Assembly: GCF_001522545.3 (NCBI RefSeq)
Contig: NC_031774.1
Coordinates: forward strand, 50,187,363-50,251,362
Direction of reading: 5' to 3'
DNA from: Parus major
Lineage: Eukaryota; Chordata; Aves; Passeriformes; Paridae
DNA length: 64,000 bases
Under the pieces are notes generated by a model. It was given only the letters and a program-made list of their open reading frames with translations. It searched no databases and was not told the DNA's origin. The position numbers and the translations under genes are program-made. Positions within the stretch are counted from its first letter, which is position 1. Each line of letters begins with the position of its first letter. Shown in pieces: positions 1 to 14,278 of the stretch.

Positions 1-1524
1 CCCCAGCTTCTGTCCTTTTCCTAATATTCCTAGTTTTCCCTAATCTTTCCTAATTTGGGAAATTGGAAAGGAGTATAACACATTTTGGTGTCTTAAGCAT
101 CACTGTTTTAGACACAAACTCAAAGCATGGCACCCCATGAGGCGCTATGAAGAAAATCAGCCCCATCCCAGTCAGAGCTGCTACAGAGCTGTTGGGGCAG
201 GGAGCTCCTAGCTGGTCACACCTGGCCCCAGACAGAGCAGCCTCGGGCAAGGCTGGGCACTCTGGGCATCCAGACAGGCACAAAGCACCAGCAGCTGACC
301 TTCCCATGCCCGGTGGCTGATGCAGTGAGCTGCTGGGTCCTGGAGACAGCAGTGCAGCACACAGGTTCACAGCAGCTGCGTGCATCACCACAGAACAGGA
401 TGCCGTGCAGAGGTGGCAGGGGCAGAAGGAGCAGCTCTGTGTTGTATTCAGCCACATCCTTTAGAGGAAGGGGATTTGCTCTGTGCTACTCCCCATACGC
501 ACACACAGAGGTGTGGAGCAAACAGCTGCTCCCAGAATGAAAAGCCCTGCACTGTGAGGGTGGTCACTCATCACAGGGTGGAGCTGACCCCTGTGGAATG
601 ATGTGAATAATGTCTCAGAGTGGACAAGAGATTTGTTCTTTGTACCTGATCTGTGTTTTCAATTGGGAGTTTAAACCGGAAAAGAGTTTCAAGATCTGTC
701 TGATGTATGACTGTATGTAAATTGCTATGGTAACCACCACATTTCATGTGCTCAGGGCATTTTCCTAAATTCTGCAAGAAGCTGTAGCTGTGTTTATTGA
801 TGCAACTCAGAGTCAAGTTCCATTATGTCACTGGCTTTTTTGGTTTTTTCAGTCTCTTCCTTTTCTTATCACCATCCATTTTAGCTCTGCATTTTTCTTT
901 TCCTTTCCAAATACAAGTGTTTTGAAACACGGGCCCTTATCTGTACCAACCCCCCCTTTTAATTACAAGAGAAATCACAACTTAGAACAACTCTTTCTTG
1001 ACACAGAACGAGTAGAGTAGCACTGGAGGAGTTGTCATCATTTTGATCACTTAACCTCACTGGGAAATTTTGAAGTCTGTACTATTCAAGGCCAAAGTTC
1101 CCGAGTTCTCACAGTCTCATGAAATTATTTATTATTAAATGAACACAAATCTTTTGGCTTGGACTATTTTGCTGTAGTGTGTAGAATAGCATTGTGTGTT
1201 TTAGAGGCTTGGTGCTGTGGAGAATTTTAATACTAAGTCAGCATCCTTCTGCTTTTTGGTTCCTTGTTTTATACAGGGTTATCTGTTACAGCTCGAATTT
1301 AGGCAAGCATTTAGGAAATTATTTAGTTAGGTATTAAATGCGAATTATCTTTGAAATAACTACTATAATTAAGGTCTAGAAGCGGCTTAGTGGACCCCAG
1401 GCCATTAATAGAGAAGTCATTTTGCAATAAAAACCATGGTCAGATGAAGTTCCTTTATTTGCTCTCTATATGCTGTGGCCACTAGTGATACCTGCTTCCT
1501 TAATTTCCCCAGTGTCTTCAGGCA

Positions 1525-1825
1525 GAGTTATTTAGGGATCTCTGGAGAACATCTAGTCCAAGCACCTATTTAAAGCAAGGCTAAATTCAAAATTTGGTCA
1601 GGTTGCTCAGTGCAACTCAGCAAGTTTTGAGAATCACCACGGATGGAAACTTCCCCACATGACCAGACCAGGGCTGTGCCTTTCCCATCATGAACCAGTT
1701 GGATGTTGGCTCCACAGTGAAACTGCTCCTCAGCCTTCCTTTCTCTGAGCCGAACAAGATGACTCCCTGGCCCCTTCCTCATGTGCCATTTTCAGCCTCC
1801 AGTCATCTTCATCACCCTCCAGTGG
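1525..1825 (-). mobile_element. Old CR1 LINE fragment
   Basis: Degraded CR1-like sequence in reverse orientation. It shows the typical segments catctagtcca (1550), a diverged 'ttttgagnatc..cnggatggaaac' block (about 1625-1650) and 'ccagtcatcttcatcaccctccagtgg' (about 1799-1825; compare the CR1 phrase for 'atcatcttngtggccctcc'). It directly abuts the next CR1. Confidence 0.5.
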
Positions 1826-2410
1826 ATCACAGAATCATAAAATCATAAAATGGTTTGGGTTGAAGTGGACTTTAAAGTTCACCCAGTTCCAGCCCTCCTG
1901 TCGTGGGCAGGGACACCTTCCACTAGACCAGGTGGCTTGGAGCCCCATCCAACCTGGCCTTGAACACTTCCAGGGATGGAGCATCCACAACTTCTCTGGG
2001 CAGCCTGTACCAATGCCTCACCACCCTTGTGGTAAAGAATGTCCTCCTAATATCTAATCTAAACCTGTCCTCCTTCATCTTAAAGCCTTTCCCTTTGTCC
2101 TATCACTACATGCCCATGTAAAAAGTTTCTCTTCCTTGTAGGCTCATTTTAGAAACTAGAAGGTACTATAGAGTCTTGCCAGAGCCTTCTCTTCTCCGGG
2201 CTAAAGAACCCCAACTCTCTCAGACTCTCTTTCTTGGACAGGTGCTCCAGACCTGTGATCATCTTTGGGGCTTTCCTTGCTCCAACAGGTCCATGTTTTC
2301 CATGTGCTGAGGGCTCCAGGGCTGGATTCCAGGTGGAATCCAGGTGGAATCTCACAGGGGCAGAGTAGAGGGGAAGAATCCTCTCCCTTGTTCATGGCGC
2401 TGTGTCAATA
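1826..2410 (-). mobile_element. CR1 LINE, 5'-truncated
   Basis: The CR1 3' end appears as reverse complement at 1826-1856 (cacagaatcataaaatcata, then aaatggtttgggttg). The CR1 body continues with 'ggagcatccacaacttctctgggcagcc' near 1977 and 'ccttctcttctccgggctaaag' near 2183. The left end is the element's 3' tail and the right end is the 5' truncation. A small internal duplication of ccaggtggaat occurs near 2326-2348. Confidence 0.9.
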
Positions 2411-5400
2411 GTTCTCTTGCATGGCCCGGCTGAGTTGGGTAGGCATGCCCTAAGGAGATGAAACAAATGGCATTATTTCTCCATGAACAATAATTTTTCT
2501 TTTAATTTGGGCTGTGTTCTCTAGCTCCAAATTACCGCCGTGCTTTCTGAGAGTATGGAGTGTGAAGAGTACGAAGTCCGGTATCTTAATCTGAGAAGAG
2601 TTGTGACACTGGAAATACACTGAAAATCTGTATTTCCTAAAGAATCTGGGAGGAGGGTTCCATTTTTCCTGCTCATTGTGAAAGTGTTGGTGATTATGTG
2701 CTGAAAGTACTGAATTTGACAGCATTGTGTGGTCCATGGATTACATACACACTGCAAACAAATTCTGATGACAACAATCCTACATTTTGTCTAGTTTTGC
2801 CGTAAGCCAGCAGGAGGATTTCCATTGTCTTCTTTTGAAGATTTTTATCATGAGTGTCTGCCATTATTGTATTGAGTAGATGGTTATTTTTTATTTAGTA
2901 ATGGAGCTTTAGCTAAGAAATGTCAGATTCATTTCTTTCCATCAGTGACATTTTTTGTTCATTAATGATACATCTAAACTAGAGAAATAGAAAGGAGAGT
3001 GAATTGTATTGCTAAAAAAAAAGTTGGTTTAGCTACGAGGAATATGCCAACATGTCTGCAAAACTCCACTTAAATTCAGTAAGTAATTGAGCTTATCTCC
3101 TCATACACAGGATACTATTATTAGCAAAGCATTTAATTAGCTGTCTATTGCAGTACAGCTGAAAGCCAAACACCTCCTCTGGCATTTCCCAAGAAGTCTG
3201 TCTGTAGTTCTCAGAGCAACACTTTTAAGATTGTATGTGGCTGAATAAGATTTTGCTGCAGGAAGCTTTATGATAAACTTGTATTATTATTGCTTGCCTT
3301 AAAAAGCACCTTTTTTAAAAGTTCCTAAGACAAAATGATGCTGATTTGGCTTCATCTATGAAATAAAGGGTCTAGAAAATGGCCCAAGATGGTGCAAATG
3401 TAACTATAAACCTTCAGGATACTTTAAATTGTCCAGTATCAATTGTTCTGGCCCTGCTTCAGCACAGCTAATCAATGAAAGAGGGGCTTAAGAAAAGGCT
3501 CTTGAGGAGCATCCTCTGGGTATTAGAAAATTTCCAGATAGAATTAAGTTGAATGGCAAGGAGGACATGTGGTGGAACTGATACAGGAGGTGCTGACTTC
3601 AACACACCTCATGAATGTGCTCTTGGCTCTTTGTAATGCCAGGAGGGCAGCGAGCTGGCATCGCTTATGCAGAGCTCAGCACTTTGCAGAATTGGGTCCA
3701 CCTGCCACTTGAAGCCTGTCATCCCTAATCAGACAACCACATGACTATTAAATAAGGTGTGTTAACCACTGCCTGCTTCCATGAGATAAAAGCCAGGATT
3801 GTGATAGAGATTCTGCTCTGGTTGCAAAAGCACTCAGCCAGTCCTAGTGGGAAGACTCCTGGTTTTTGTTTTCACTGAGCCATCCTTGGTGTATTTTGAG
3901 TGCCTGTCTCACAGATCAAGGCTCAGGACACTGCAAGGCTCAGGGTTAGCAGTGCTCCTCGTCCTCCCCATCTGGCTGATGGGAGATCTGGGCTAATGGA
4001 GTAGGGCTGGAGGGTGTCCCTGCCCCGCTAAGGGACTCCCATCATCAGGAGATCAAGATTTACTTGCCTAGATTATAATCTGTCCAGGAGAGGGAGTAAC
4101 TCCATTCATGCATTTGTCAGCACCTGGCAAACAGCATCAAAAAATAAAATCATGGCATTATTGACAGTAGCCCACAAGTGAAATTAATACAGATAAAAAT
4201 GTTTATTTTCATAGTCTTTTCTCATAAATTAGCCAAAATAACTGGCTTAATATTAATTAGCCCTATATACCCACAGATATCTGTATATATTAGTAAACAT
4301 TTTATTCAATAGCATCATAACACTACTTGTAAGAGAAAATATGAAAACTGAAATTCATTAAGGGAACATTTTACACTGCAGTTAGATCTGATGCTGCTCA
4401 ATGTGGGGTTTCAATTTGGTTAATTCATGTTGATGTGCAGACAAGGCTGCAGAACAAGAAAAATACAAGCATACATTTAATATTAGCTACTTTGCTTGTT
4501 CATGCATACTTTAGCTAAAGCCTTGGTGCCATATGATTTCAGATTCCTTCCGTGTGTCCCTAATCAAATATTCACGGTTGTATTCACACTTACAGAGAGG
4601 ATTCTGAAGCCTACCTTGAAGTAAACACAGGGAATGAGACATATGTTCAGTCCAAACTTCGTTCTTGCTCATGCACATATGAGCTCTAGCAACAGCTACA
4701 ACCAGTTACATGTGTGAAAATCAGACAGATGCTTCTCAGGCACAACATTAGCAGTGTGAACCTGTTGGACTTTCTAGGACTGAGACACAGAACACTACGA
4801 ACATGTGCAGTCCTCATTTCCCATTTCAGCTAGGGAATGGGAAAATGTATTTAGCCAAGAGGATAGATCCACACAGAAAACATCATCTTCTAGATACAAT
4901 TTAGCAGGAAATTTTGTCCATTTGGTTCAATGGAGTTCCATTTGGGTTTCATCTTAGGGACTGGTCTTCAATAACAGCTTTCACTCTTCATTTCAGATTG
5001 GGGAAAAAGTGCAATAGCAACTATCTTAAGATACAGTACAAACACTTAATTCTGCTTATTTCATTATTTAATATATTTCATTATTTCATCATATTTATTA
5101 TTTTATATATATTCCAGTAATACATATCACTAACTTTAATTTTCACATTAATGAAACTAAAATTTTATTAATATATGATTAGTATTTTTCTCATCAGTGG
5201 AATAGAAAAAATATAATTTGGTGTACATCAAAATAACTTCAAAAAGTATGAGTGTTTGAACATAAGTCATTTAGAAGAAAATCTTCATAACATCTGGCCA
5301 AGTTATTTAGCTCCCTAACTTTGCCTGTGTTGAGCACTTAAGTCTTACCTGCACGATCATTTTCATGTTTGGTACTATGTTCCTATATAGGTTGCTACTG

Positions 5401-8100
5401 TAAAAAGAAGTAAATTTGCTGGTGCTGTGTATTATTAATGTAGCACCCTAAGTCAAAAGAGAAAAAACTGACAAGATCCAACCTTACCTTCATTTTAATT
5501 CCTTGGGAAGGATGTTTCATTATTTTCCCCTTCTTTGAAGTACCGGGTCTCTTAAATCTCTTTTTAATGATACAGTTGCAAAATAAATACGTAGAGGAAG
5601 GAGTCAGCGTGCAGAATTGGAAGAACACAAGACATTTTGAGGCCATGCCATGCAGGGGGATGGGAGCAGCAGTGGGAGGCTGTGTGCTGGGTCCTGGGCT
5701 CCTGCTGCTGGCTCTGGTTCAGCAGGCAGGCAGGAGTTTCTCTCATCGTCAGTGAAGCAGCTGTTATGGCAGATGATTGTGCTGAATTTCAGGTCATTTG
5801 ATAACTAGGGCAGGCAGCCGTGTTTCGCAGTTCAGCTTGGGTGACATGTAGAATAAGAACTTCATCAGCACGGTGCAGAATTGCTCACGTTTCTCAGGTG
5901 CCCAGGTGGGCTCGTTCTGGGGGTGGAGAGGGGGTGATCAGCCAGATCCCGTCCTTGGCAGCTGGACAGCAAGCCCTGTCTCCTGTTTGCTGCTTCTGCA
6001 TGCAGGAGAAGTGTGGGACATTGCTGGTTTCTCAGCTTTATGATGAATAATGTTCTGAGTGGTTCTTATTTAGGCAATCACTTAGATCTCCTGGCAGGCT
6101 CTGCTTGTCATTAATGTGAATTGTGGTGCTGGCTTCCAGACTTGTAAAGAAATGCTTATATCCATGTCAGGGAACAGCAAGCAAAGCTTCCCAAATTCTT
6201 TGGTGGCTTGGCAATTCCTGACAGCAAACTTATGGGAAGGGGGGAGTCCTTACAGAGCCATAGAGAGGAGCAGTCCAACCGTGTTCCTTTGTCAAGCTGC
6301 TTGAAAGAAAAGTGGCAAGGCTTGCTCAGGGTCAGGGGAAGGATTAATGTAACATTCTAGGGAAAGCAGCTGGAAATATCACCGTTGTTTTCTCAGCTTG
6401 GTGAGCTTTTAAGCTTTAATGTGTTCCCAGAAGAGTCAAGCAGATCTTTGGTGTAAAGAAGCCCATAAGTAATGGTGTTGGATGGAATTTTAGGGGAAAA
6501 TTCATAGAATTTTAGAGGGAAAAGACAGAATATAGAGAAATCATTAAAGCCATCCACTGTAACCTCTGTGTTCAAACACAGACCACAAATTCTTTCAAGG
6601 CAGAAAGACACTGCCTTGATGTAATAGCTTAATGTGATAGAGAATCTATCACTGCCCCAGGTTTGCCCAACTGGCTCGTTACCATCACTAGTAAATAAAA
6701 TACTGTGTTTGAAAGGATACACCTTGCTCTGAAAGCATCAAGCAGCCTTGCTGATTCTGACACCCAAACCAGACTGTCCAGTCATCTCAGCACTGGGTGG
6801 AACGTGGCCAGCCTGCCCTCCACCTGGGAGACAGGCACTGAGCAGGGCTGAAATGGGATGCTGGGGAGCAGAAACACTACTGGTAGGTAGGAAATGTGGG
6901 GAAAAAAGCAAGACTGCAATAAATTTTAAGAAATAACCTTGAGGAGACTTTTTGGTCTGAAAAAAGGCTGGTTTTAATGTAACTTAGAAGGTTGTATCTG
7001 CCCTCTCTCCCCCAAAGCTTCCCCTAACATACTGAAAAGCATCTCCAATTTGAAATGGTAAAAAAATTAAGGAGAAGAAGGTCCAGGGATTTAGGTATTT
7101 TGACAGAGAGCAGGCTGCTAAAGGTGTCTGTCACATTAGAGGTGGCAGCTTAGACTTGTTCTCTGTGTTTGGAAGTGAATACACCCTCTAAAGCAAGCCA
7201 GCTATTTTTAACTCTCATTCTGGGAAGCCCTTTCTCTCTGTGCTGGGAGAAAAGATACGTGCTCTGTGTCACAGTTGTCTCACAACCACTTACCTCACCA
7301 GCCTGCTTTCAATAATGAGACAGATAATAGGACAGAAAGCTGGTCACCCAGTGATGAATAAACCTCCACTCCTCATTCTGGGGGATGAACAGGGAGGGGG
7401 GAAGCCTGCTTGATTTATCAGGAGAGGTCCCACTATGGAAGTCAGGAAGAGCCTAACAAGGTATTTTTTACTCACCTCAAGGAGTGTTTGCCCACTGTTC
7501 CCCCTTGCAAGGCTTTTTCTGGCACACCCAACATGAGTCACAGCAGTGAGCAGAGTGCTGAGCCAACAGGCAGCGTGGTGCTGGGTTTTCCAAACCCTCC
7601 CTGAATCTATGGGTAATTTGGTAGAGTTTATGGCTTAGTCTCTCAGGATTGGACTCATCCCAGCTATATTTATAGGGCTGAGTCTCACCCAGGCTTCTCC
7701 TGCAATCAGCAGAGACACAGACGGCATGGGAGGATTTATCCCTCTTAGATTGGCACTGATAACTGAGGAAGGTGGTGATGCAACTAGAAGTTTGCAAAGC
7801 TGAAGTACTTTGAATTGTGCTTGCTAGCCTCTTTATAGGAGTTTTGGGCTTTTTCTTGGGTCTCAGGCTTTCTGCATCATAGGAAAAGTTCATCATGGTT
7901 TCCCAAGAAGTGCCTGTTCATACTCTCAGGGAACAGAATGCATTTTCAAGTGAATCATAATCAATTTGCAAGTTTAAATTAATTAAAGTCAAGCCCTCTG
8001 AGAAGAATCAAATGCATGTCTGCACTTTCTTTATACCAAATGATGCTAATAGCAGTGTAGCAGACTTCAAATTTCCCCATCAGTTAAACTGATTGAAATT

Positions 8101-8110
8101 TTTTTTTTTT
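8101..8110. repeat. Short poly-T run
   Basis: A run of T at this position in AT-rich intron sequence; no element body is attached. Confidence 0.6.
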
Positions 8111-11100
8111 GTGCAAGGCAATTTAGAAAGCAATATACTGTAATATAGGTAATATATGTAACTAGTGACTATTTAATTGTTACCATACTACAGGTTACTG
8201 GCAGACAGCAGCTTAAATAACTTGTATGTGGGGCAACTGTCATGAGAAATGGCTGATTTACCAGCCTTCATTTTTCCTTCAGCATCTGTGCAGATATTTT
8301 GCTCTTAGCAGCACCCTGCAAAGAAAAGATATACAAAGTGTAAGCATGTATTTTAAATATTGTTTAATTTAGTACCACAAACACTGACACAATTTAATCA
8401 GAGAATATTACTAGAGAACGGCATCAGTATAAGATGCTCCTAATGCAGACAATTTTCTGGTAGCTGTAATTTTTCCTAGAGTTGACAGGGATTTTCTGGG
8501 CTTAGTCTGTGAGACTTTGCTTTTGCCTGGAATGCTTCTTGCCGTCTATTTTTTGGCAGGAACTTTCAGTCTTGCATCCCAATTAAAATGGTTTGTAACT
8601 GGAAATATGTGTTAGGGGTTAGTTCTGAAATAGATGCCGTGCCAGGTGAGTGTTCTCACTCCCATGGGTGAGTGTTGATTGAGACACCTGAATCTGGGCT
8701 GTCTGTGCAGAACTGAAGGTTCCATGCTGTATTCCTCGGCTGGTCTCGCTGAGCTGTGAGACCCAGACTGTACTGCAGGTACTGAAATTCAGGAGAGGAT
8801 CTTAAGTGTCCTGGCATGGACTCAGCCAAACCTCTGTGCAGGGAGCAGCTCCAGAGAGACAAAATGTGGAGATGAGCAGGCTGTTTTCTCCCAGGTCTTA
8901 AGTCTGCTCCATACAGTCATACCCCAGGCTAATTGCTGAGATATGTGGCTGCGTTGTCTGTGGAATAGCAGCCGTCCCGCGAGCACTGTGCACTCCTGGG
9001 AAACACTTCAGCTCTCCTTGGCACGACACCCAGGAGTCCTTTGGAACTGATGGCAGAGATGGAGGTTGAGAGCAGAGAGGGCAATATAAAAAATTAAGGC
9101 TGGTTCAGTATAAACAGCTTCTGCAGGTATAACAAAACCTCTGACACTGACACTTAACAACAGAAATGAGCTTCCATCTTAAGAATTACAAGGATGTGAT
9201 CAATGGCATGAGAATGGCTTTTTTTAGCACATTTTGTCTGGCTGAGGAACTTAAAAGTTCATTGTTCTCCTTCTTGAGTGTTTTCCGGAGTTCTCTAAAG
9301 TATCTTCTCCGAGTGCCAGTTGATAAAGACACTAATAAAATGAAACCAAGCACTTGATTCATTTCATAGTGTTATTTCAGTTTTGGCACAGCCTCTGGGT
9401 TCTTAGCTGTCTAATGTGCTGTTAAGTGCCTTCTCAAGCATGGATAATAGATATTAGGAATAGAAAAGGAAAGCAACCTTTTCAATTAAGGACAAAATGT
9501 ACAGAAAGTAAAATGACATGAGTTGTAGCAGCTGCATATTGGCTCTTACGTGCAGTCTCCAGATACAATCAGTAGGTGCTCAACCAGATAATTACAGGCT
9601 TCCTGCAAAAGGCTTCATGTAGGAGAGTCACCTGCCTGCCTGCTACCACTTGCAAGACCAGAGCTGTCCTTTATTTTCACTGCTGCAGATTGTGGAGTTA
9701 GTGTTTTCCAAGTTCTGTTTAAAAAAGAAGCATTTTTCTAGAGCATCTCCTTCCAGAGGGCTGCTACACCAGGTAAGTGCTGGGCATCAAGAAGGATTTG
9801 TCAGCCTTTTTGTCAGTAATGATTTATATTTGTCAAAATGCAATTTTCACAACAGATTTCCTGTTGCAAGGATTACAGGAGCAGTTAGTTGGGGGAGTGC
9901 TTGCCTTCCAGCCAGCTGGTATTGCTTCATGCTCAAAATGAGGTCAAGAGTTTTTTATATACAAGAGTAAGAAGAGGTCAGTTAAATTCTTACTTAAAAT
10001 CTCTTTAGGTGCACAGCATCTGCAAGTGCTCCTCATGCAGGAATCATCTGTGCTGCCATAGGCAAGCTGGGCTGTAACCTTTGGGAGGGTTGAGTGATGC
10101 TAATCAGAAATTATAGGATTTTTGAGGGGTGAAGGGGATGTTATGCCCAATACTGCACGATAGAGTATCCCTTTTAAATGCCTTGCATGCTGCTGAGTAC
10201 CACAGTTTAGGAATCCCTGTACAGGCGTTATAAAAGTATTTTCACAATGTTTTTGGCCACACCAGTTTCTTTCCCTCCCCAAACTTAGACCAACACTGAT
10301 AGTGTCCAGCAAGTCATAACTTTGTTTATCCAAAGTAGAAGCAGAGGTGGTGGCTCATGTCATACCACCTGAGGCACCTGCCTTCTTAGAGTCTTAAATT
10401 ATTTTTCTTGTAGGCCATGCTCCTATTTCCACTTAAAAGGGGTCGTTGTCTTGCTGGTGGGATTGTGGATACCAGTCTTTATTTCAGAATCAGAAGTCTC
10501 TGAGAGAACCTGTTCCCAATCCAAATGAGCTCCTGCTCTGCCATTTCCTCAGTCACATGGTGGCCCTGGCTGTGCTGCCCCACGCTGTGTCTGAATGAGC
10601 TATTTAAAAATATTATGTCAATTTTAGGGAGGAGGGTGGATTTGGGGTCGGAGGCAGGAGTTACCACACCCACTCACTGGTTTTCTGGCTCCATGGCAGA
10701 CTGTTGGCAGAGAGTTTGCTGTGCAGGTGGTAAGTGTGCCCAAGGATATGTAGGAATTTGTTAATCTCTGTCAGATCAGTTTGAGAGTCTCTGAGATGCT
10801 GTTTGACCTTGAAGGATGTTTTTTAGCTTTTTATTACTCGCAACCATATTTAACCCTGTAGAAACCACAACCTCACTGTATAAGAGATAAGAGTGTAAGA
10901 AAATAATAAAGAAAATACAGGGTAACATAGTCTCGGCCAAATAAATCACTGAACGAGTTAGATGCGTTCTTAGGACAGAATGAAAGTTGTACATCTCTGG
11001 GTTTACTGATTCTATCATTAGTTTGATACAGTGTTTTAAATTGCCTACATTTGTGTTATAGGTTTTCTTCTGAAAGAGCAGGTGGTTCCAATAGTTCTGC

Positions 11101-14100
11101 AGGGTAAGTGAGCACTTTGGAGGGCTTAGCTGATATTTTACATCAGCCAGATGTTTCCCTTCAGTCCTTCAGTTTGAGATACAGGAAGAAAGCACAGGAG
11201 AACAAAAAGGATTTGAAGTGCCCTCAAAACTGAGAATGCAATGGTTTTATGATACCGTGTTCTCTAGGAAAATTGGAGTCCTGAATATAAAACATGGCCT
11301 ACAATTTTACAATTTTAATACCGTTTTTGTTCATTTAAATATATTCCTGAATCTTCTTAAATCCTCGGAATGTAATTACATAAAACCATTGGCATTTATG
11401 GCTGTGAGACCCTGAATTTACACTCAGGTTTGAATTTAATACTCCTGTTTCTGGTGTGCTTCTAATGGCTTCATAAGCCAGCAAGCAGAAAACAATGAGC
11501 ACACACAGGTAGAGTTTAGGCCATCTGTGTGCCACAGTGAAAGAGATAGCTTGCTATTAACAGAGTTTTTGCTGTCTCAGATATTGATTGGTTAATGCTT
11601 GTTTTGCTCCATCTGATAGTGGGGAATACCTGAGAGGTATTGATATTGTAGACTTAAAATGGGACATAAATAATTCATAGCATCAAACATTAGAAAACAT
11701 ATGATAAGCAGCTTCTCTATTAGAATATCTACATATCAGTCATTCTGAGAATGTTGTGGGAGGCAGGTACAGAGAGTGAGCAACTCAGTTATGATGAGTA
11801 AGTATTGTGTGAGAAGGATGGGAGTGGCTCTGATACATGGCTAATTATGAACTTGTTCCACCTGGGTTTTACCTGGTGTAACCATAGGTAACTTATAAAA
11901 ATGTAGACCTTTTATTCTAAAAATTAGATATTAGATAAAAAAACTTAGCTGCTGAGTTCAGTATTTGATGTACATCAGAGTAGTGTCACTGAAGCTATGG
12001 AGATACATCCCTAAACCAGCTATAAATTTGCTTGAAGAGTAGAGCATTAGGCTGTGTGAAGTCCTCAGCAGACAGAATAATGCAAAGGTGAGGAGAAGAG
12101 AAAGAAATGGATCAAAAGTGATAAGGCAAAGGTGGAGAGCAAATAAGTATTCTGTTTAGCCTCCTCATACAAACTCTGCATTAATTCAACTGGGTTGCCT
12201 CTGAAGGCCTGCCACACTTAAGTATGGAAGAGGAAAGTGATTCGCAGGCAAAGTAAAAAAGGTGAAGTGTTGGGATCAGAGATCAGGTATCATGGGATGA
12301 TGAAGAGCAAATTTAATACTAGATGGGGGTTTTAAGCCATATCTACATGTTTCTGAAGCCATCTTGTTCACACTTACGTTTTAAGACTAGCGCTCAACAT
12401 TTATCACTGAACTCCTTTGACTTCAAAAGGTACCAGTGAACTTGATCCTGCACGTTCAATAGCAGCCATTGAACCTTGTCTATTCACACTTTGCTTTTCT
12501 TTTAATTCCTTGCATGTAGGTGAACCTAGGGACATCTGATTGGGGCAGGAGGCAGAAAACGCTATTTCTTTCTTACTTTCACCGCATTATGTGAAAGTCC
12601 AGACAATAAAGTCTGGCTTCAGACACCCCGAAGTGTTGTGATAGGTGAGGAAAAGGGTCCAATTAAATATTTACATGGCTGGGCCCACTGTGCTGCTGTG
12701 GTGGGGGATTGATTACAGCTGGTGAAAGCTGCTCTGCGGGGCTGCCGGCCATGCGGAGCGTGCCGCGGGGAGCGCGCGGAGGAGGCCGCGGCCGTACTAT
12801 GGTCAGCAGGGAATGGATTTGGCACTGCTTCTGCCTCTGCCACTGTGACTGCATCATCCTGTGCCGAATGTCTTGTAGGTGATGGAAACCTCCCCGCTGC
12901 CTTGCACGCCCTGTCCCTCGCATGCGGTGCTCCTGCGGGAAGGGGGGAAGGGGTGCTCGTGCCAGGGCGTGTTTGCATGGAGATGGTCTGTGCCACCATC
13001 CTGCTGCGCTGGGAAACCACGCACATTTTAGCTCATTGATGGGTTTTTGTCTTTAATTTGCTTTTAATTCAGGCAGGGGTGGTAGGAGGCTGAGATAATA
13101 TTTGTGAGAAATGACCCATTAGGTTGAGGAGATGCTGGCATTAGTCAGGGCTGTTAAATCAGGAGAGGTTATTACAGCAAGAATGTGGGACCATGACTTC
13201 TGAATCAATGTGTTGGATTGCTTCTGCTTTTACTTGCTAGTGAATAGCATCTGTACTCATGGAAGTGATAATGGCTTTTAAAAACAGATATGAAAAAAGG
13301 GTAGCATTTTATACTTGCCATAGTTAATGGATAGGATTAATAGGATGTTTGCCTATTTTTTTCTCCATAATGACCTGCCTGTGACTGTTAATTCCTGTTA
13401 GCTCTTCTGGAAATGAGGATTTGCAGAGATGAGTGGGTTTACTTTGGGCCTTCCTAGTTAGTGGGACTTTTGCTTCCCTTAAATAGATAGCTTAGCTTTG
13501 GGTGAATGTGTGAAGTGTGAATGGGATCAGGCACTGTATTTGAATATTTTGTTTATCTGTTGAATTTTTTAATTATCAAGGAATCCTACCTATTTCCATT
13601 GATTATTTTGCATGTGGTTTGTTGTTGATTTTTGGGGCTTTTTTCATAAATCCCAAAATATATCTCCATGTAGTTGTTTTGTAGGAAAGTCATCTTCTGT
13701 CCAGTACTCTTACCCAGGAACCCATCATAGCTGCCCTACAGCAGTGTTGGGATTTAAACCTTGGTAAAATGGATCTTGTCTGGATCTCAACCATTAACTA
13801 GATGCAAACTGTGTGTTTATAATATGGTGTTTTCTATGTGTGCATGGTGCTCCAATGCATGTATGGGCCCTGCTGTTCTCCACAGGGTGGAAAAGACTGC
13901 CCTGAGGGGTTTTCTGTCCCACCAGTAGGGAAATGGGAAGGAGACACCTGGAAATGAAGAGCCCTGCCTTGCAAGGTTGTATGTGGAGATGGGCCAAGAA
14001 TAGACCATGCTGCTCTTGTTGCCTTGGGTGCTGCACCAGGCTATAGTGGATATGGATATATATATATATGTGCATTTCTGATATAATATGTCAGAATCCT

Positions 14101-14228
14101 ATAGTTAAGCAAAACCAGAGATGATGTTTGACCAGCTACATGTGTATCAGCTGATTGAACTGCTGTCCATAACAGTGGCTGGGTTCTTTCTCCTCGTGAC
14201 TTCAGAAATTTTAAGAAATTCAATATGT

Positions 14229-14278
14229 CCCAAAAAAAAAACAAAAACAAAAAACACACAAAAAAAGCCAACAAAAAA
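14229..14278. repeat. A-rich low-complexity tract
   Basis: A-rich sequence with interspersed C (caaaaaaaaaacaaaaacaa type), about 50 bases. It could be a decayed poly-A tail, but no retroposon body is recognised next to it. Confidence 0.6.

Noticed and set aside
12619..13039. Opposite-strand open frames at the CpG-rich patch
   Set aside because: Low stop density from GC content explains them. No start context or family resemblance; kept only as a possible regulatory patch.
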